A stretch of DNA of 64,000 nt, taken from the NCBI GenBank assembly GCA_016458225.1, contig JAEMGR010000034.1, positions 1 through 64,000 of the forward strand, read 5' to 3'. Position numbers and translations under genes: made by a program. Under the pieces are notes generated by a model. It was not told the origin of the DNA and did no database searches. It saw only the letters and a program-made list of their open reading frames with translations. Below are positions 46,606 to 54,507 of this stretch, in pieces. This DNA comes from Myxococcaceae bacterium JPH2. Lineage in GTDB: Bacteria > Myxococcota > Myxococcia > Myxococcales > Myxococcaceae. Positions within the stretch are counted from its first letter, which is position 1. Each line of letters starts with the position of its first letter.

Positions 46606-47378
46606 GGCCCCAGCATACGCTGGGCCCGCTCCGCGGCGGGCGTGCCCGGCATGCGCTTGACGACCTGCCGCAGCGTCTCCTGCGCGCGCGTGGCGTCCTT
46701 CATCTTCAAGTAGGCGTCGTGGAGGTCGAAGAGCGCCTGCTCCTCATACTGCGTGCCCGGGTAGTTCTTCAGCAGCCCCTCCAGACGCTGCGCCACGGCG
46801 GGCCAGTGCTCCCGCTTCGCATAGAAGGCGGCCACGTACAGCTCGTGCTCGGCCAACCGCTTGCGGGCATCGTCCGCGGCCGCCTTCGCGTCCTTCGCGT
46901 AGGACGAGTCCGGGTACTGCCGCAGGAAGTCCGTCATCGCGGAGAGCGCGTCGTGGATGGCCTTCTGGTCCTTCTCTTTCGACGGGGGCAGCGCGAAGAA
47001 CTCGGAGGGGTACTCCTGCACGTAGGTGAGCGCCGCGCGGTACGCCGCGTAGTCCACCTTCGCGTGCGTGGGGTGCAGCTTGATGAAGGCGTCGTACTTG
47101 TCGCGGGCTTCCGGGAACATCTCGCGAGCGAAGTCCACGTCCGCCAGCCGCAGCTCCGCCTCGCGGGCGGCCTCCAGGTAGGGGAACTTGGTGCGGACGT
47201 ACTCGAAGTACTTTTCCGCCTTGAGGAGGTCCTTGTCCTCCATGGCCTTCTCGCCCAGGGCCAGGTTCGCATCCGCCTGGGTGGCGTAGTTCGGCTCGCC
47301 AGCGGGGCCCTGGGTGAGAGCGGCACAGCCGGAGGTCAGCAGCAACAGGGTGGTCAGACAGGCGACGACAGAGCGCAT
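46602..47378 (-). CDS. bamD: Outer membrane assembly lipoprotein, BamD/ComL type
   Basis: 258 residues. Lipoprotein signal with TSGC lipobox (Cys about 18), then TPR-like helical repeats (ALGEKAMEDKDLLKAEKYFEYV, RLADVDFAREMFPEARDKY and so on) as in BamD. It is the conserved lipoprotein partner of BamA in outer-membrane protein insertion; YbgF/CpoB-like TPR lipoproteins are the alternative. TAGCGT lies 12 nt before the ATG. recX is 15 nt upstream. Confidence 0.82.
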   Translation of the reverse strand: MRSVVACLTTLLLLTSGCAALTQGPAGEPNYATQADANLALGEKAMEDKDLLKAEKYFEYVRTKFPYLEAAREAELRLADVDFAREMFPEARDKYDAFIKLHPTHAKVDYAAYRAALTYVQEYPSEFFALPPSKEKDQKAIHDALSAMTDFLRQYPDSSYAKDAKAAADDARKRLAEHELYVAAFYAKREHWPAVAQRLEGLLKNYPGTQYEEQALFDLHDAYLKMKDATRAQETLRQVVKRMPGTPAAERAQRMLGP

Positions 47379-47393
47379 GGGGTCCTGCTCACG

Positions 47394-47903
47394 CTATTCG
47401 TCCAGCCCCGAGGGGTCCAGCGAAGGATGACCCAACACGGCGCGGATGACGTCTGGCGAAAAACCCCGGCTGGTCAGGAGGCGTGCGGCCCGAGCCACCT
47501 CCTTCGCGTCCAGGGTGCGGCCGAGCAGCCCTCGCCGCGTCAGCACCTGCCGCGCGGTGGCCTCCGCGTCGAACTCCACCTCGCCGCTGGCGGCCCCCAC
47601 CGCCCGGCGCGCGACCTCCGGCGCCAGCCCATGGGCCTGCAGTCGCTGGAGCACGGCCCGGGGCCCGAACTTGCCCCGCTCCAGCAGGGCCCTGGCGCGC
47701 TCCTGGGCGAAGCGCTCGTCGTCCACGTAGCCCAGCGCGAGGAGGCGCTCGAGCACCGCGTCCCGCACGGGCGCCGCGTAGCCCTTGCGCTCCAGCGCCA
47801 GCAGCAACTCGTGCCGGCTGCGCGCGCGCACCGACAGCAGGCGCAGGCACGCATCGGTGGCGCGGTTGACAGCCTCGGGACCCTCCAGCTCCGGAACCAT
47901 CAT
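47394..47903 (-). CDS. recX: Regulatory protein RecX
   Basis: 169 residues. Three-helix repeats with CLRLLSVRARSRHELLLALERKGY, LGYVDDERFAQERARALLERGKFGP (both in pieces) and LTSRGFSPDVIRAVL match RecX, which inhibits RecA filament growth. No recA in the window. Divergent from the gene at 47936, with a 32-bp intergenic region containing a palindrome. Confidence 0.9.
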   Translation of the reverse strand: MMVPELEGPEAVNRATDACLRLLSVRARSRHELLLALERKGYAAPVRDAVLERLLALGYVDDERFAQERARALLERGKFGPRAVLQRLQAHGLAPEVARRAVGAASGEVEFDAEATARQVLTRRGLLGRTLDAKEVARAARLLTSRGFSPDVIRAVLGHPSLDPSGLDE

Positions 47904-47911
47904 CCGTTCCC

Positions 47912-47923
47912 TACCATGTGGTA
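47912..47923. promoter_or_regulatory. 12-bp palindrome between recX and the divergent gene
   Basis: TACCA-TG-TGGTA, a near-perfect dyad in the 32-bp divergent spacer, overlapping the candidate -10 TAACAG of the plus-strand gene. It may be an operator; it does not look like the known LexA boxes I can recall. Confidence 0.35.
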
Positions 47924-47935
47924 ACAGGCCCGGCC

Positions 47936-48673
47936 ATGCACCCTGTCCTCGCCCACTACCTCACCGCAGATGTCGCCAAGGAGACGCTCCGCAAGGAGAA
48001 GGCCGGAGAGCCTCTCTCGCCCGAGGAGCAGGCCTTCGTCGCCGCGGCCGCCGCGCACCCCAAGCAGCGCACGACCCTGCTGGGCGTGGGGGGACGCGTG
48101 CTGGCCTCGGACGCGCAGGCCGCGGTGGTGATGCTGGCGGCCCACGCCTCGGCGCGCGCGCTGCTGGATGACGCCGTGCTGGCCGAGCCCACTCGCAAGG
48201 CCCGCGAGGCCCTGGCCGAGGAAGGCGCCAGCGAAGAGGAGGCCGATGCCTTCATCGCCTCCATCCTCCTGGAGGAGGCCTTCGGCTACGAGCAGGAGGT
48301 GGACTCGTTCGACCGCGACTTCGTCCAGGAGGCCCTGGGTGAGGTGCCCGCGCTGGCGGCGCTCACCAAGGAGTCTGTCGACGCGCTCTTCCTCGCCTTC
48401 GTGAAGGGCACCGCGAACGAGGTGGACCGCAAGGCGCGCGAGCACATGGCGCGCGCGCTGTTCGACATCGCGTGGTCCGAGGGCCCCGCCCCCATCAACC
48501 CCGAGCACCTGGAAGCGCTGCTCGAGGCCGAGATTGTCGACAAGCCCGAGGAGGAGCAGGACGCGCGCGTGCGCGCCACCGTGCAGCTCCTCCAGGCCCT
48601 GTCGAAGGAGGGCGTCGTCGGCCCCCTGCGGCTCACCCGGCTGCGCGCGCAGTTGGGGGATGACGACGCGTAG
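47936..48673 (+). CDS. Hypothetical helical protein
   Basis: 245 residues from the ATG at 47936. Acidic and strongly helical, with no membrane segment or signal. I do not recognise a family; the pattern of repeated amphipathic helices suggests an all-alpha scaffold. TAACAG lies 8 nt upstream of the ATG. An upstream GTG in frame (47918) would add six residues. Convergent with the pilT-like gene, 5 nt apart. Confidence 0.75.
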   Translation: MHPVLAHYLTADVAKETLRKEKAGEPLSPEEQAFVAAAAAHPKQRTTLLGVGGRVLASDAQAAVVMLAAHASARALLDDAVLAEPTRKAREALAEEGASEEEADAFIASILLEEAFGYEQEVDSFDRDFVQEALGEVPALAALTKESVDALFLAFVKGTANEVDRKAREHMARALFDIAWSEGPAPINPEHLEALLEAEIVDKPEEEQDARVRATVQLLQALSKEGVVGPLRLTRLRAQLGDDDA

Positions 48674-48678
48674 CGAGG

Positions 48679-50100
48679 TCAGAAGCGTTCGATCTGGAAG
48701 TCGTCGTCGCCTCCCGCGGCGGGCGCGGGAGCCGGCGCCGGCGTGGGAGGACGCGCGGCGGGCACGGGAGCCGGAGGACGCGCCACCGGGGCACCCGAGG
48801 CCGCCGCGCTCGGAGGACGGGCCACCGGGGCTCCTGGCGCTGCCGCGGGCGGACGGGCCACCGGCGGCGCTCCAGGGCGCGGGGCCTGCGCGGCGGGCGC
48901 CGTGGGGACAGGGGTCGGCACGGGCGCCCCCGCGGTGGGCGCGCCCTTCTGCGCGAAGGCCGCGGAGCCGGGGATGGGCCGCGCCTCGCCGGGCTTCGAG
49001 TCGAAGTTGTCCCACTTGGAGTCGGACGTGCCGCTGATGCCGGAGAAGCGCAGCGCGAAGTCGTCCGGGTTGCTCGCCTGGCGGTGGGCCTCCTCGTAGG
49101 TGACGAGGCCCTGGCGCACCAGGCCCATCAGGGACTGATCGAACGTCTGCATCCCGTACGTGTCCGTGCCCTGCGCGATGGCGTCGTGGATCTCCTTCGT
49201 GCGGTCCTTGTCCTCGATCATCTCGCGCACGCGCGCGGTGACACGCAGCACCTCCACGGACGCCACGCGGCCCTTGCCGTCCGCGCGCGGCACGAGGCGC
49301 TGACTCACCACGCCTCGGAGCACGCTGGAGAGCTGCAGGCGCACCTGCTTCTGCTGGTGCGGCGGGAAGGCGGAGACGATGCGGTTGATGGTCTCCGTGG
49401 CGTCCAGCGTGTGCAGGGTGGACATCACGAGGTGACCCGTCTCCGCCGCGTGGAGCGCCGTCTCGATGGTCTCGTGGTCTCGCATTTCGCCCACGAGGAT
49501 GACATCCGGGTCCTGGCGCAGCGCGCTCTTCAGCGCCTGCGAGAAGCTCATCGTGTCCACCCCGACCTCGCGCTGATTCACCAGCGAGCGCTTGTCCCGG
49601 ATGAGGAACTCGATGGGGTCCTCGATGGTCATGATGTGGCTGGTTTCGTTGGCGTTGATGTGATCGATCATCGCCGCCAGCGTGGTGGACTTGCCCGAGC
49701 CCGTGGTGCCCGTCACCAGCACCAGCCCGCGCTCCTCGCCGCAGATCTTCTCCAGCACCGAGGGCAGCAGCAGGTCCTTGATGGTCATCACCTTGAACGG
49801 GATGACTCGGAGCACCACGCCCACCGTGCCACGCTGCTGGAAGACGTTGACGCGGAAGCGCCCCAGCCCCGGCACGCCATAGGCAAGGTCCAGGTCATTG
49901 CTGACCTTGAACTTCTCCTTCTGGAACTCGTTCATGATGCCGAACGCCATCCGGGCGACTTCTTCCGGCGGCAGACGGCGCCCGTCCTTGAGCGGCACCA
50001 GCGAGCCATCCACGCGGAACATGGGCGGCAGGCCCGCCTTCAGGTGGATGTCGGAGGCGCCGCCGCGCAGGGCGATCTGGAGGATTTCGTTGAGTTCCAT
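48679..50100 (-). CDS. pilT: PilT-family type IV pilus retraction ATPase with long Pro/Ala-rich tail
   Basis: 473 residues. Residues 1-350 are a PilT motor: N-terminal GGASDIHLKAGLPPMFRVDG, Walker A TGTTGSGKSTT, Asp box TIEDPIEFL, Walker B DPDVILVGEMRD and His box TGHLVMSTLHT. PilT drives pilus retraction for S-motility in myxobacteria, which carry several paralogues. The last 115 residues are a Pro/Ala linker with repeated GAPVARPP units, ending in the acidic DDDFQIERF. Typical PilT proteins are about 340-370 residues. TACCAT lies 11 nt before the ATG. Confidence 0.9.
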   Translation of the reverse strand: MELNEILQIALRGGASDIHLKAGLPPMFRVDGSLVPLKDGRRLPPEEVARMAFGIMNEFQKEKFKVSNDLDLAYGVPGLGRFRVNVFQQRGTVGVVLRVIPFKVMTIKDLLLPSVLEKICGEERGLVLVTGTTGSGKSTTLAAMIDHINANETSHIMTIEDPIEFLIRDKRSLVNQREVGVDTMSFSQALKSALRQDPDVILVGEMRDHETIETALHAAETGHLVMSTLHTLDATETINRIVSAFPPHQQKQVRLQLSSVLRGVVSQRLVPRADGKGRVASVEVLRVTARVREMIEDKDRTKEIHDAIAQGTDTYGMQTFDQSLMGLVRQGLVTYEEAHRQASNPDDFALRFSGISGTSDSKWDNFDSKPGEARPIPGSAAFAQKGAPTAGAPVPTPVPTAPAAQAPRPGAPPVARPPAAAPGAPVARPPSAAASGAPVARPPAPVPAARPPTPAPAPAPAAGGDDDFQIERF

Positions 50101-50111
50101 GAGCGGGCCGG

Positions 50112-50117
50112 ATGGTA
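50112..50117 (-). promoter_or_regulatory. -10-like TACCAT upstream of the pilT-like gene
   Basis: TACCAT on the minus strand, 11 nt before the ATG, after the rpsI terminator, so the motor gene probably has its own leaderless transcript. Confidence 0.4.
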
Positions 50118-50160
50118 GCAGAACGCCCTCCGCCCTCGCGACGGGGCGCGACGCACCCCC

Positions 50161-50201
50161 AAAAGCACAACGGCGGAGATTCCCGAGTGGGAATCTCCGC
50201 C
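50161..50201 (-). terminator. Intrinsic terminator of rplM-rpsI
   Basis: Perfect 13-bp stem GGCGGAGATTCCC / GGGAATCTCCGCC with loop ACTC (50172-50201), followed by GTTGTGCTTTT on the minus strand. 32 nt after the rpsI stop. Confidence 0.75.
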
Positions 50202-50233
50202 GAGGTACGGCCTCCGAAGAGGACCGAAGCGGC

Positions 50234-50635
50234 TTAGCGCTTGGAGAACTGGAACCGGCGACGAGCGCCCGGCTGGCCGTACTTCTTACGCTCGACCGCG
50301 CGAGCATCGCGGGTGAGGAAGCCGGCCTTCTTCAGCGCCGGACGGAACTCCGGGTTGAAGGCGCACAGCGCGCGCGCGATGCCGTGACGGATGGCTCCGG
50401 CCTGACCGGAGAGACCGCCGCCGCGCACGTTCACCGTGACGTCGAGCTTGCCCTTCTGCTCGAGGACCTCGATGGGCTGGTTGAGCACCATCTTGGAGGT
50501 CTCGCGACCGAAGTAGTCGTTGATGTCGCGGCCGTTGATGGTGACGACGCCGTTACCGGGGCGGAGCCACACGCGGGCCGTGGCCTCCTTGCGGCGGCCG
50601 GTAGCATAGAAACCGAGCTCAGGATTGACAGGCAT
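50234..50635 (-). CDS. rpsI: 30S ribosomal protein S9
   Basis: 133 residues. [15 protein letters not shown] at the start, [19 protein letters not shown] in the middle and the basic tail [14 protein letters not shown] whose last residues contact the P-site tRNA. Follows rplM by 14 nt, with GGGAG upstream. Confidence 0.98.
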   Translation of the reverse strand: MPVNPELGFYATGRRKEATARVWLRPGNGVVTINGRDINDYFGRETSKMVLNQPIEVLEQKGKLDVTVNVRGGGLSGQAGAIRHGIARALCAFNPEFRPALKKAGFLTRDARAVERKKYGQPGARRRFQFSKR

Positions 50636-50649
50636 GGACGTGGGCTCCC

Positions 50650-51096
50650 TTACGCCTCAACCTCGCGCGCGACCGGCTTCTGGGCAGCGTGCGGGTGGGT
50701 GTCACCGGCATAGACCTTCAGCTTCGTCATCATCTGGCGCCCCAGCGCGTTGCGCGGGAGCATGCGGCGAACCGCGTTCAGGATGATGTCCTCGGGGTGA
50801 CGCTGACGGAGCTTCTCCAGCGTCGTGATCTTGAGGGCGCCGGGGAAACCCGCGCGCGGGTGCCGGTAGTAGTGCTTGTCCGTCTCCTTCGTACCCGTCA
50901 CCTTCACCTTGTCGGCGTTGATGACGATGACGTGATCACCCGTGTCCATGGACGGGGTGTACATGGGCTTGTGTTTGCCCTTGAGCAGCGTGGCGATCTG
51001 GCTGGCCGCGCGGCCAAGCACCTTGTCGGACACGTCAATCACGTGCCACTGGCGCTTGATGTCCGCCGCCCTAGCGCTGTAGGTCTTCTGCGACAT
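50650..51096 (-). CDS. rplM: 50S ribosomal protein L13
   Basis: 148 residues. [34 protein letters not shown] and [17 protein letters not shown] are L13 signatures. The ATG at 51096 gives the usual N-terminus and has GGAG 8 nt upstream. First gene of the conserved rplM-rpsI operon. Confidence 0.98.
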   Translation of the reverse strand: MSQKTYSARAADIKRQWHVIDVSDKVLGRAASQIATLLKGKHKPMYTPSMDTGDHVIVINADKVKVTGTKETDKHYYRHPRAGFPGALKITTLEKLRQRHPEDIILNAVRRMLPRNALGRQMMTKLKVYAGDTHPHAAQKPVAREVEA

Positions 51097-51166
51097 TTCT
51101 TGCACTCCACAAACCAACCGCGGGTCATCCACCCAATCTCTCGGTAGAAGCCCGGAAAGGCCGAAC

Positions 51167-51195
51167 CTCCTAGCGGGCGGCCGGGATCAAGTCAA
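51167..51195 (-). promoter_or_regulatory. Promoter of rplM-rpsI
   Basis: TTGACT (51190-51195), 17-nt spacer, TAGGAG (51167-51172) on the minus strand. The -35 and spacing are near ideal; predicted leader about 65 nt. Confidence 0.5.
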
Positions 51196-51302
51196 GGTCG
51201 AGCCGACCTCCCCGCCCCGAATTTCGAGCCTCCCTGCCTTGAAACCCGGGAGGTCGCGGAAACGGGCGCCCGCTCGGCCCTCCGCTCCCCTTTCCGGGGT
51301 GA

Positions 51303-53372
51303 CTAGGACCCGGTGCCCGGCGTGCCCGAGCCGGGCGGCAGCGGGCGCGCCTTGAAGCGCTCCTTGAGGTTGGCGAAGAAGTTCTTTTCCTTCTCGTCCG
51401 GGGGGCCTTGCCGCGGTGCGTCCATGTCCATGGTCTCCACGGCCTCGGGGGGCAGGTCCTCCAGGAAACGCGAGGGCGTGCGAGGCACCTCCTTGCCGCG
51501 CTTCACGCGGGTGGTGGCGCGGGTGAGGTAGAGCAGCTCCTTGGCGCGGGTGATGCCCACGTAGCAGAGGCGGCGCTCCTCCTCGAGGTTCTGCGCCTCG
51601 CCCTGCATGCCGCCGTGGGGCATGAGGTCCTCCTCCAGCCCGATGAAGAAGACGAGCCGGTACTCCAGCCCCTTGGAGGCATGGACCGTCATGAGGGTGA
51701 CGCGGCGGTTGCCGCCGGGCACGTCCTCGTCGTCGTCCTCCTGGCGCGTGTCCAGGCTCAGGCGGTTCAGGTACGTGAGGAGGCTGGCCTTGGGGCCCTC
51801 GCGCTTCTCGAAGTTCTCCAGCGAGGTGAGCACCTGATCCACGCTCTTGAGCTTCTTGTCCGCGGCGGTGGCGGAGGTCGCGTGCGCGCGCGTGGCGTCG
51901 CGGAAGCCCGTCTCCTCCAGCAGCTTGCGCGTCATCTGCGCGAGGTTGCCGTGCTCGAAGGACTCGCGGTAGCGCTCGATGAGGCGCACGAACTCGATGA
52001 CCTTGTCGCCCGCGCCAGGAGGCAGGTCTTCGTACTGCGTGGCCCGCCGCATCACCGACCACAGCGTCACGGCCTCCTTCTGCGCGTGCCCGTGCAGCCG
52101 CTCCATCGTCACGTCGCCAATGCCGCGCGCCGGCACGTTGACGATGCGCATGAGGGAGATCTCATCCATCTTGTTGGCGATGACCTTGAAGTACGCGATG
52201 ACGTCCTTCACCTCGCGCCGGTCGAAGAACTCGCTGCCGCCCACGACTTCGTAGGAGATGTTCTTCTCGCGGAGCATCTCCTCCACCGGACGTGACTGGC
52301 CGTTGGTCCGGTAGAGCACCGCGATGTCCTCCGCCCGGTAGCCCAGCGACATGTGCTTCTGGATTTCGTACGCGACGAAGCGGGCCTCCTCCTCGTCGTT
52401 CGGACACGCCACCAGCTTCACCTTCGCCCCGCCCCGGCGGTCGGTCCACATGCGCTTGTCCTTGCGCTCGGGGTTCTTCGAGATGACCGCGTTGGCCGCG
52501 TCGAGAATCATCGCCGACGAGCGATAGTTCTGCTCCAGGCGCACCTCCTTCGCGCCGTTGAAGTGGAGGCGATCAAAGTCGAGGATGTTGCGCACCTCGG
52601 CGCCGCGCCACGAGTAGATGCACTGGTCGTCGTCACCCACCGCGCACACGTTGCGCGACTCACCCGCCAGTTCCTTGAGCAGCTCCAACTGGGCGTGGTT
52701 GGTGTCCTGGAACTCGTCCACCAGCAGGTAGCGGAAGCGCTGCGTGTACTTGCGATGCAGGTCCGGGTGCTCGCGCAAGAGGCGCGTGGGCAACACCAGG
52801 AGGTCATCGAAGTCCACCGAGCCCTGAGCCTTGAGCGCCAGCTGGTAGTCCGCGAAGACCAGGTGGGTGATGAGGTCGTAGTCATCGCCCAACCCCTCGG
52901 GTTTGGGCTGAGGCGCCACGCCCGAGTTCTTCGCCTTGGAGATGAGGCCCAGCACCTTGCGCGCGTCGAAGGCGCGATCATCGATGCGGTGCTCGCGCAT
53001 GGCGCGGCGGATGATGGCGAGCTGGTCTCCCATGTCCGCGATGGCGAACTTGCGGGGCCAGCCCAGCCGGTGGATGTCCTCGCGGAGCATCTCCGCGCCG
53101 AACGCGTGGAAGGTGCACACGAGCACGCCCTGGGCGCGCTGGCCGGCCATGTGCACCAGCCGCTCCTTCATCTCCGTGGCGGCCTTGTTGGTGAAGGTGA
53201 CCGCGAGGATGTTGCGAGCCAGCAGGTTGCCCGGCCGCTCGTTGAGGAGGTGGACGATGCGATGGGTGATGACGCGGGTCTTCCCGCTGCCGGCGCCCGC
53301 CAGAACCAAGAGCGGGCCGTCGGTGGTCACCACCGCCTCGCGCTGCGGAGGGTTGAGCTTCGAGAGGTCCAT
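51303..53372 (-). CDS. UvrD/PcrA-type ATP-dependent DNA helicase
   Basis: 689 residues, superfamily 1A. Motif I AGAGSGKTRVITHRI, Q motif LNPPQREAV, motif II LVDEFQDTN, motif III DDDQCIYSWRGA, motif IV LEQNYRS, motif V TVHASKGLEYRLVF and motif VI YVGITRAKELLYL are all intact. It unwinds 3'-5' in repair and at replication-transcription conflicts. The C-terminal polymerase-interacting tail of PcrA is not obvious. The ATG at 53372 has TATCCC 13 nt upstream, close to an opposing TACCCT of the divergent gene. The frame extends upstream but those codons overlap that gene. Confidence 0.93.
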   Translation of the reverse strand: MDLSKLNPPQREAVVTTDGPLLVLAGAGSGKTRVITHRIVHLLNERPGNLLARNILAVTFTNKAATEMKERLVHMAGQRAQGVLVCTFHAFGAEMLREDIHRLGWPRKFAIADMGDQLAIIRRAMREHRIDDRAFDARKVLGLISKAKNSGVAPQPKPEGLGDDYDLITHLVFADYQLALKAQGSVDFDDLLVLPTRLLREHPDLHRKYTQRFRYLLVDEFQDTNHAQLELLKELAGESRNVCAVGDDDQCIYSWRGAEVRNILDFDRLHFNGAKEVRLEQNYRSSAMILDAANAVISKNPERKDKRMWTDRRGGAKVKLVACPNDEEEARFVAYEIQKHMSLGYRAEDIAVLYRTNGQSRPVEEMLREKNISYEVVGGSEFFDRREVKDVIAYFKVIANKMDEISLMRIVNVPARGIGDVTMERLHGHAQKEAVTLWSVMRRATQYEDLPPGAGDKVIEFVRLIERYRESFEHGNLAQMTRKLLEETGFRDATRAHATSATAADKKLKSVDQVLTSLENFEKREGPKASLLTYLNRLSLDTRQEDDDEDVPGGNRRVTLMTVHASKGLEYRLVFFIGLEEDLMPHGGMQGEAQNLEEERRLCYVGITRAKELLYLTRATTRVKRGKEVPRTPSRFLEDLPPEAVETMDMDAPRQGPPDEKEKNFFANLKERFKARPLPPGSGTPGTGS

Positions 53373-53406
53373 TGCGCGCGGGCCGGGGATACCCTTTGAT
53401 TCGGCC

Positions 53407-53967
53407 GTGCGCGACAACTTCTTGGGCCCGGCCATCGCCTTTTTGGTGCTCGTCGCGAACGCGAGCTGCCTGGACTCCCCCCGCACGGCGCCCGCCGAGC
53501 TGCCCCCCTCCGCGGTGAGCACCGCGCCCTGCGTTTATTTCAAGCAGTTGACCCCGTTCCTCCCCGAGTCGCTGGAGGGCTTCACCGTGGGCCGGATGTC
53601 CGGCTCCACCGGCAAGTACGGCGACGTGTCCGTGTCCGAGGCCGAGCGGACCTACACGCGAGGTGAGGGGCGCGAAGTGAAGGTGCGCATCGTGGACACC
53701 ACGATGGGCGAGAAGATTGCCCAGGCCATCCGCGACGCCGCGGAGAAGGCCAAGGACCGCCCGGCCAGCGACCCCACTGCCCCCATTCATTGGGAGGAGG
53801 CGGTGGGCTTCGTGCGCTATGACGCGGACGAGGCGTTGGCGGAGGCGAACCTGGTGGTGGGCGACCGCTACGTGGTGGCCGTCACCAGTCGGGGGTTCCC
53901 GAGCACCGTGGAGGTGCGGCGGGTGGCACGCGGAATCGATCTGGCCGGGCTCGCCCGGCTGCAATGA
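53407..53967 (+). CDS. Hypothetical lipoprotein
   Basis: 186 residues from a GTG start. Signal peptide with lipobox ANASC (Cys about 23), then a soluble alpha/beta domain of about 150 residues. It has two YxxG-type strands and a helix rich in Lys/Asp (IAQAIRDAAEKAKD). I do not recognise a family. TACCCT lies 11 nt before the GTG. Its stop overlaps the start of the cysteine-rich gene by four bases (ATGA), so the two are translationally coupled. Confidence 0.75.
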   Translation: MRDNFLGPAIAFLVLVANASCLDSPRTAPAELPPSAVSTAPCVYFKQLTPFLPESLEGFTVGRMSGSTGKYGDVSVSEAERTYTRGEGREVKVRIVDTTMGEKIAQAIRDAAEKAKDRPASDPTAPIHWEEAVGFVRYDADEALAEANLVVGDRYVVAVTSRGFPSTVEVRRVARGIDLAGLARLQ

Positions 53968-54488
53968 GAGCGCAAGGAGCATCCGTGGCGGTGAAGGACA
54001 GAGGCACTCGGCCCATGGCGACCCCGGACCTGCTGGCCGAGGAGGCGGCGACGCGCGAGGGCGTGGCGGCGCTGAACAAGCGCGAGTTCCTGGACCAGTT
54101 CCAGAAGCTGTCCAAGCAGTACGCGCAGGACCCCGGCAACCCAGGCTCCTACGCCTGCGAGGGGTGTCAGCGCTGCGCCAACTGCATGTTCTGCAAGGAC
54201 TGCGACAGCTGCCACCAATGCACGCACTGCACGCGCTGCGAGCTGTGCAACAACTGCTCGCACTGCGTGGACTGCAAGAGCTGCCACGCGAGCGCCTACT
54301 GCCAGCAGAGCGAGAACTGCACGCACAGCGCCTACCTGGTGCTGTGCCGCAACATGCAGGACAGCAACTACTGCTTCGGCTGCGTGGGCCTGTCCAAGAA
54401 GGACTTCCACATCCTCAACGTCCCCTTCCCCCGCACTGAGTACTTCAAGGTCGTGGCCCGGCTGCGCAAGGAGATGGGGATGCCGTGA
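53964..54488 (+). CDS. Triplet-cysteine protein with 15 consecutive CxxC-spaced cysteines
   Basis: 174 residues. Cysteines fall at residues 65, 68, 71 and every third position to 107 (15 in a row), then at 113, 119, 128, 137 and 140, all multiples of three apart. Intervening residues are polar. This looks like a cysteine ladder on one face of a tight helical or beta-solenoid structure, able to bind metals or carry many disulfides. Myxobacterial homologues have, as I recall, been labelled 'caib/baif family', which has no support here. An internal ATG at 54018 is an alternative start. No signal peptide. It follows a lipoprotein gene with ATGA overlap. Confidence 0.8.
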   Translation: MRAQGASVAVKDRGTRPMATPDLLAEEAATREGVAALNKREFLDQFQKLSKQYAQDPGNPGSYACEGCQRCANCMFCKDCDSCHQCTHCTRCELCNNCSHCVDCKSCHASAYCQQSENCTHSAYLVLCRNMQDSNYCFGCVGLSKKDFHILNVPFPRTEYFKVVARLRKEMGMP

Positions 54489-54507
54489 GGCCCGCCGCGC
54501 GCCGCGA

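Noticed and set aside
48743-49030. GAPVARPP region as a nucleotide-level repeat element
   Set aside because: The repeats are in frame within the PilT tail and have diverged at codon level, so they are protein low complexity.
53964-54488. 'CAIB/BAIF family' (CoA transferase) label for the cysteine-rich protein
   Set aside because: CoA-transferases of that family are about 400 residues with a different fold; nothing here matches.
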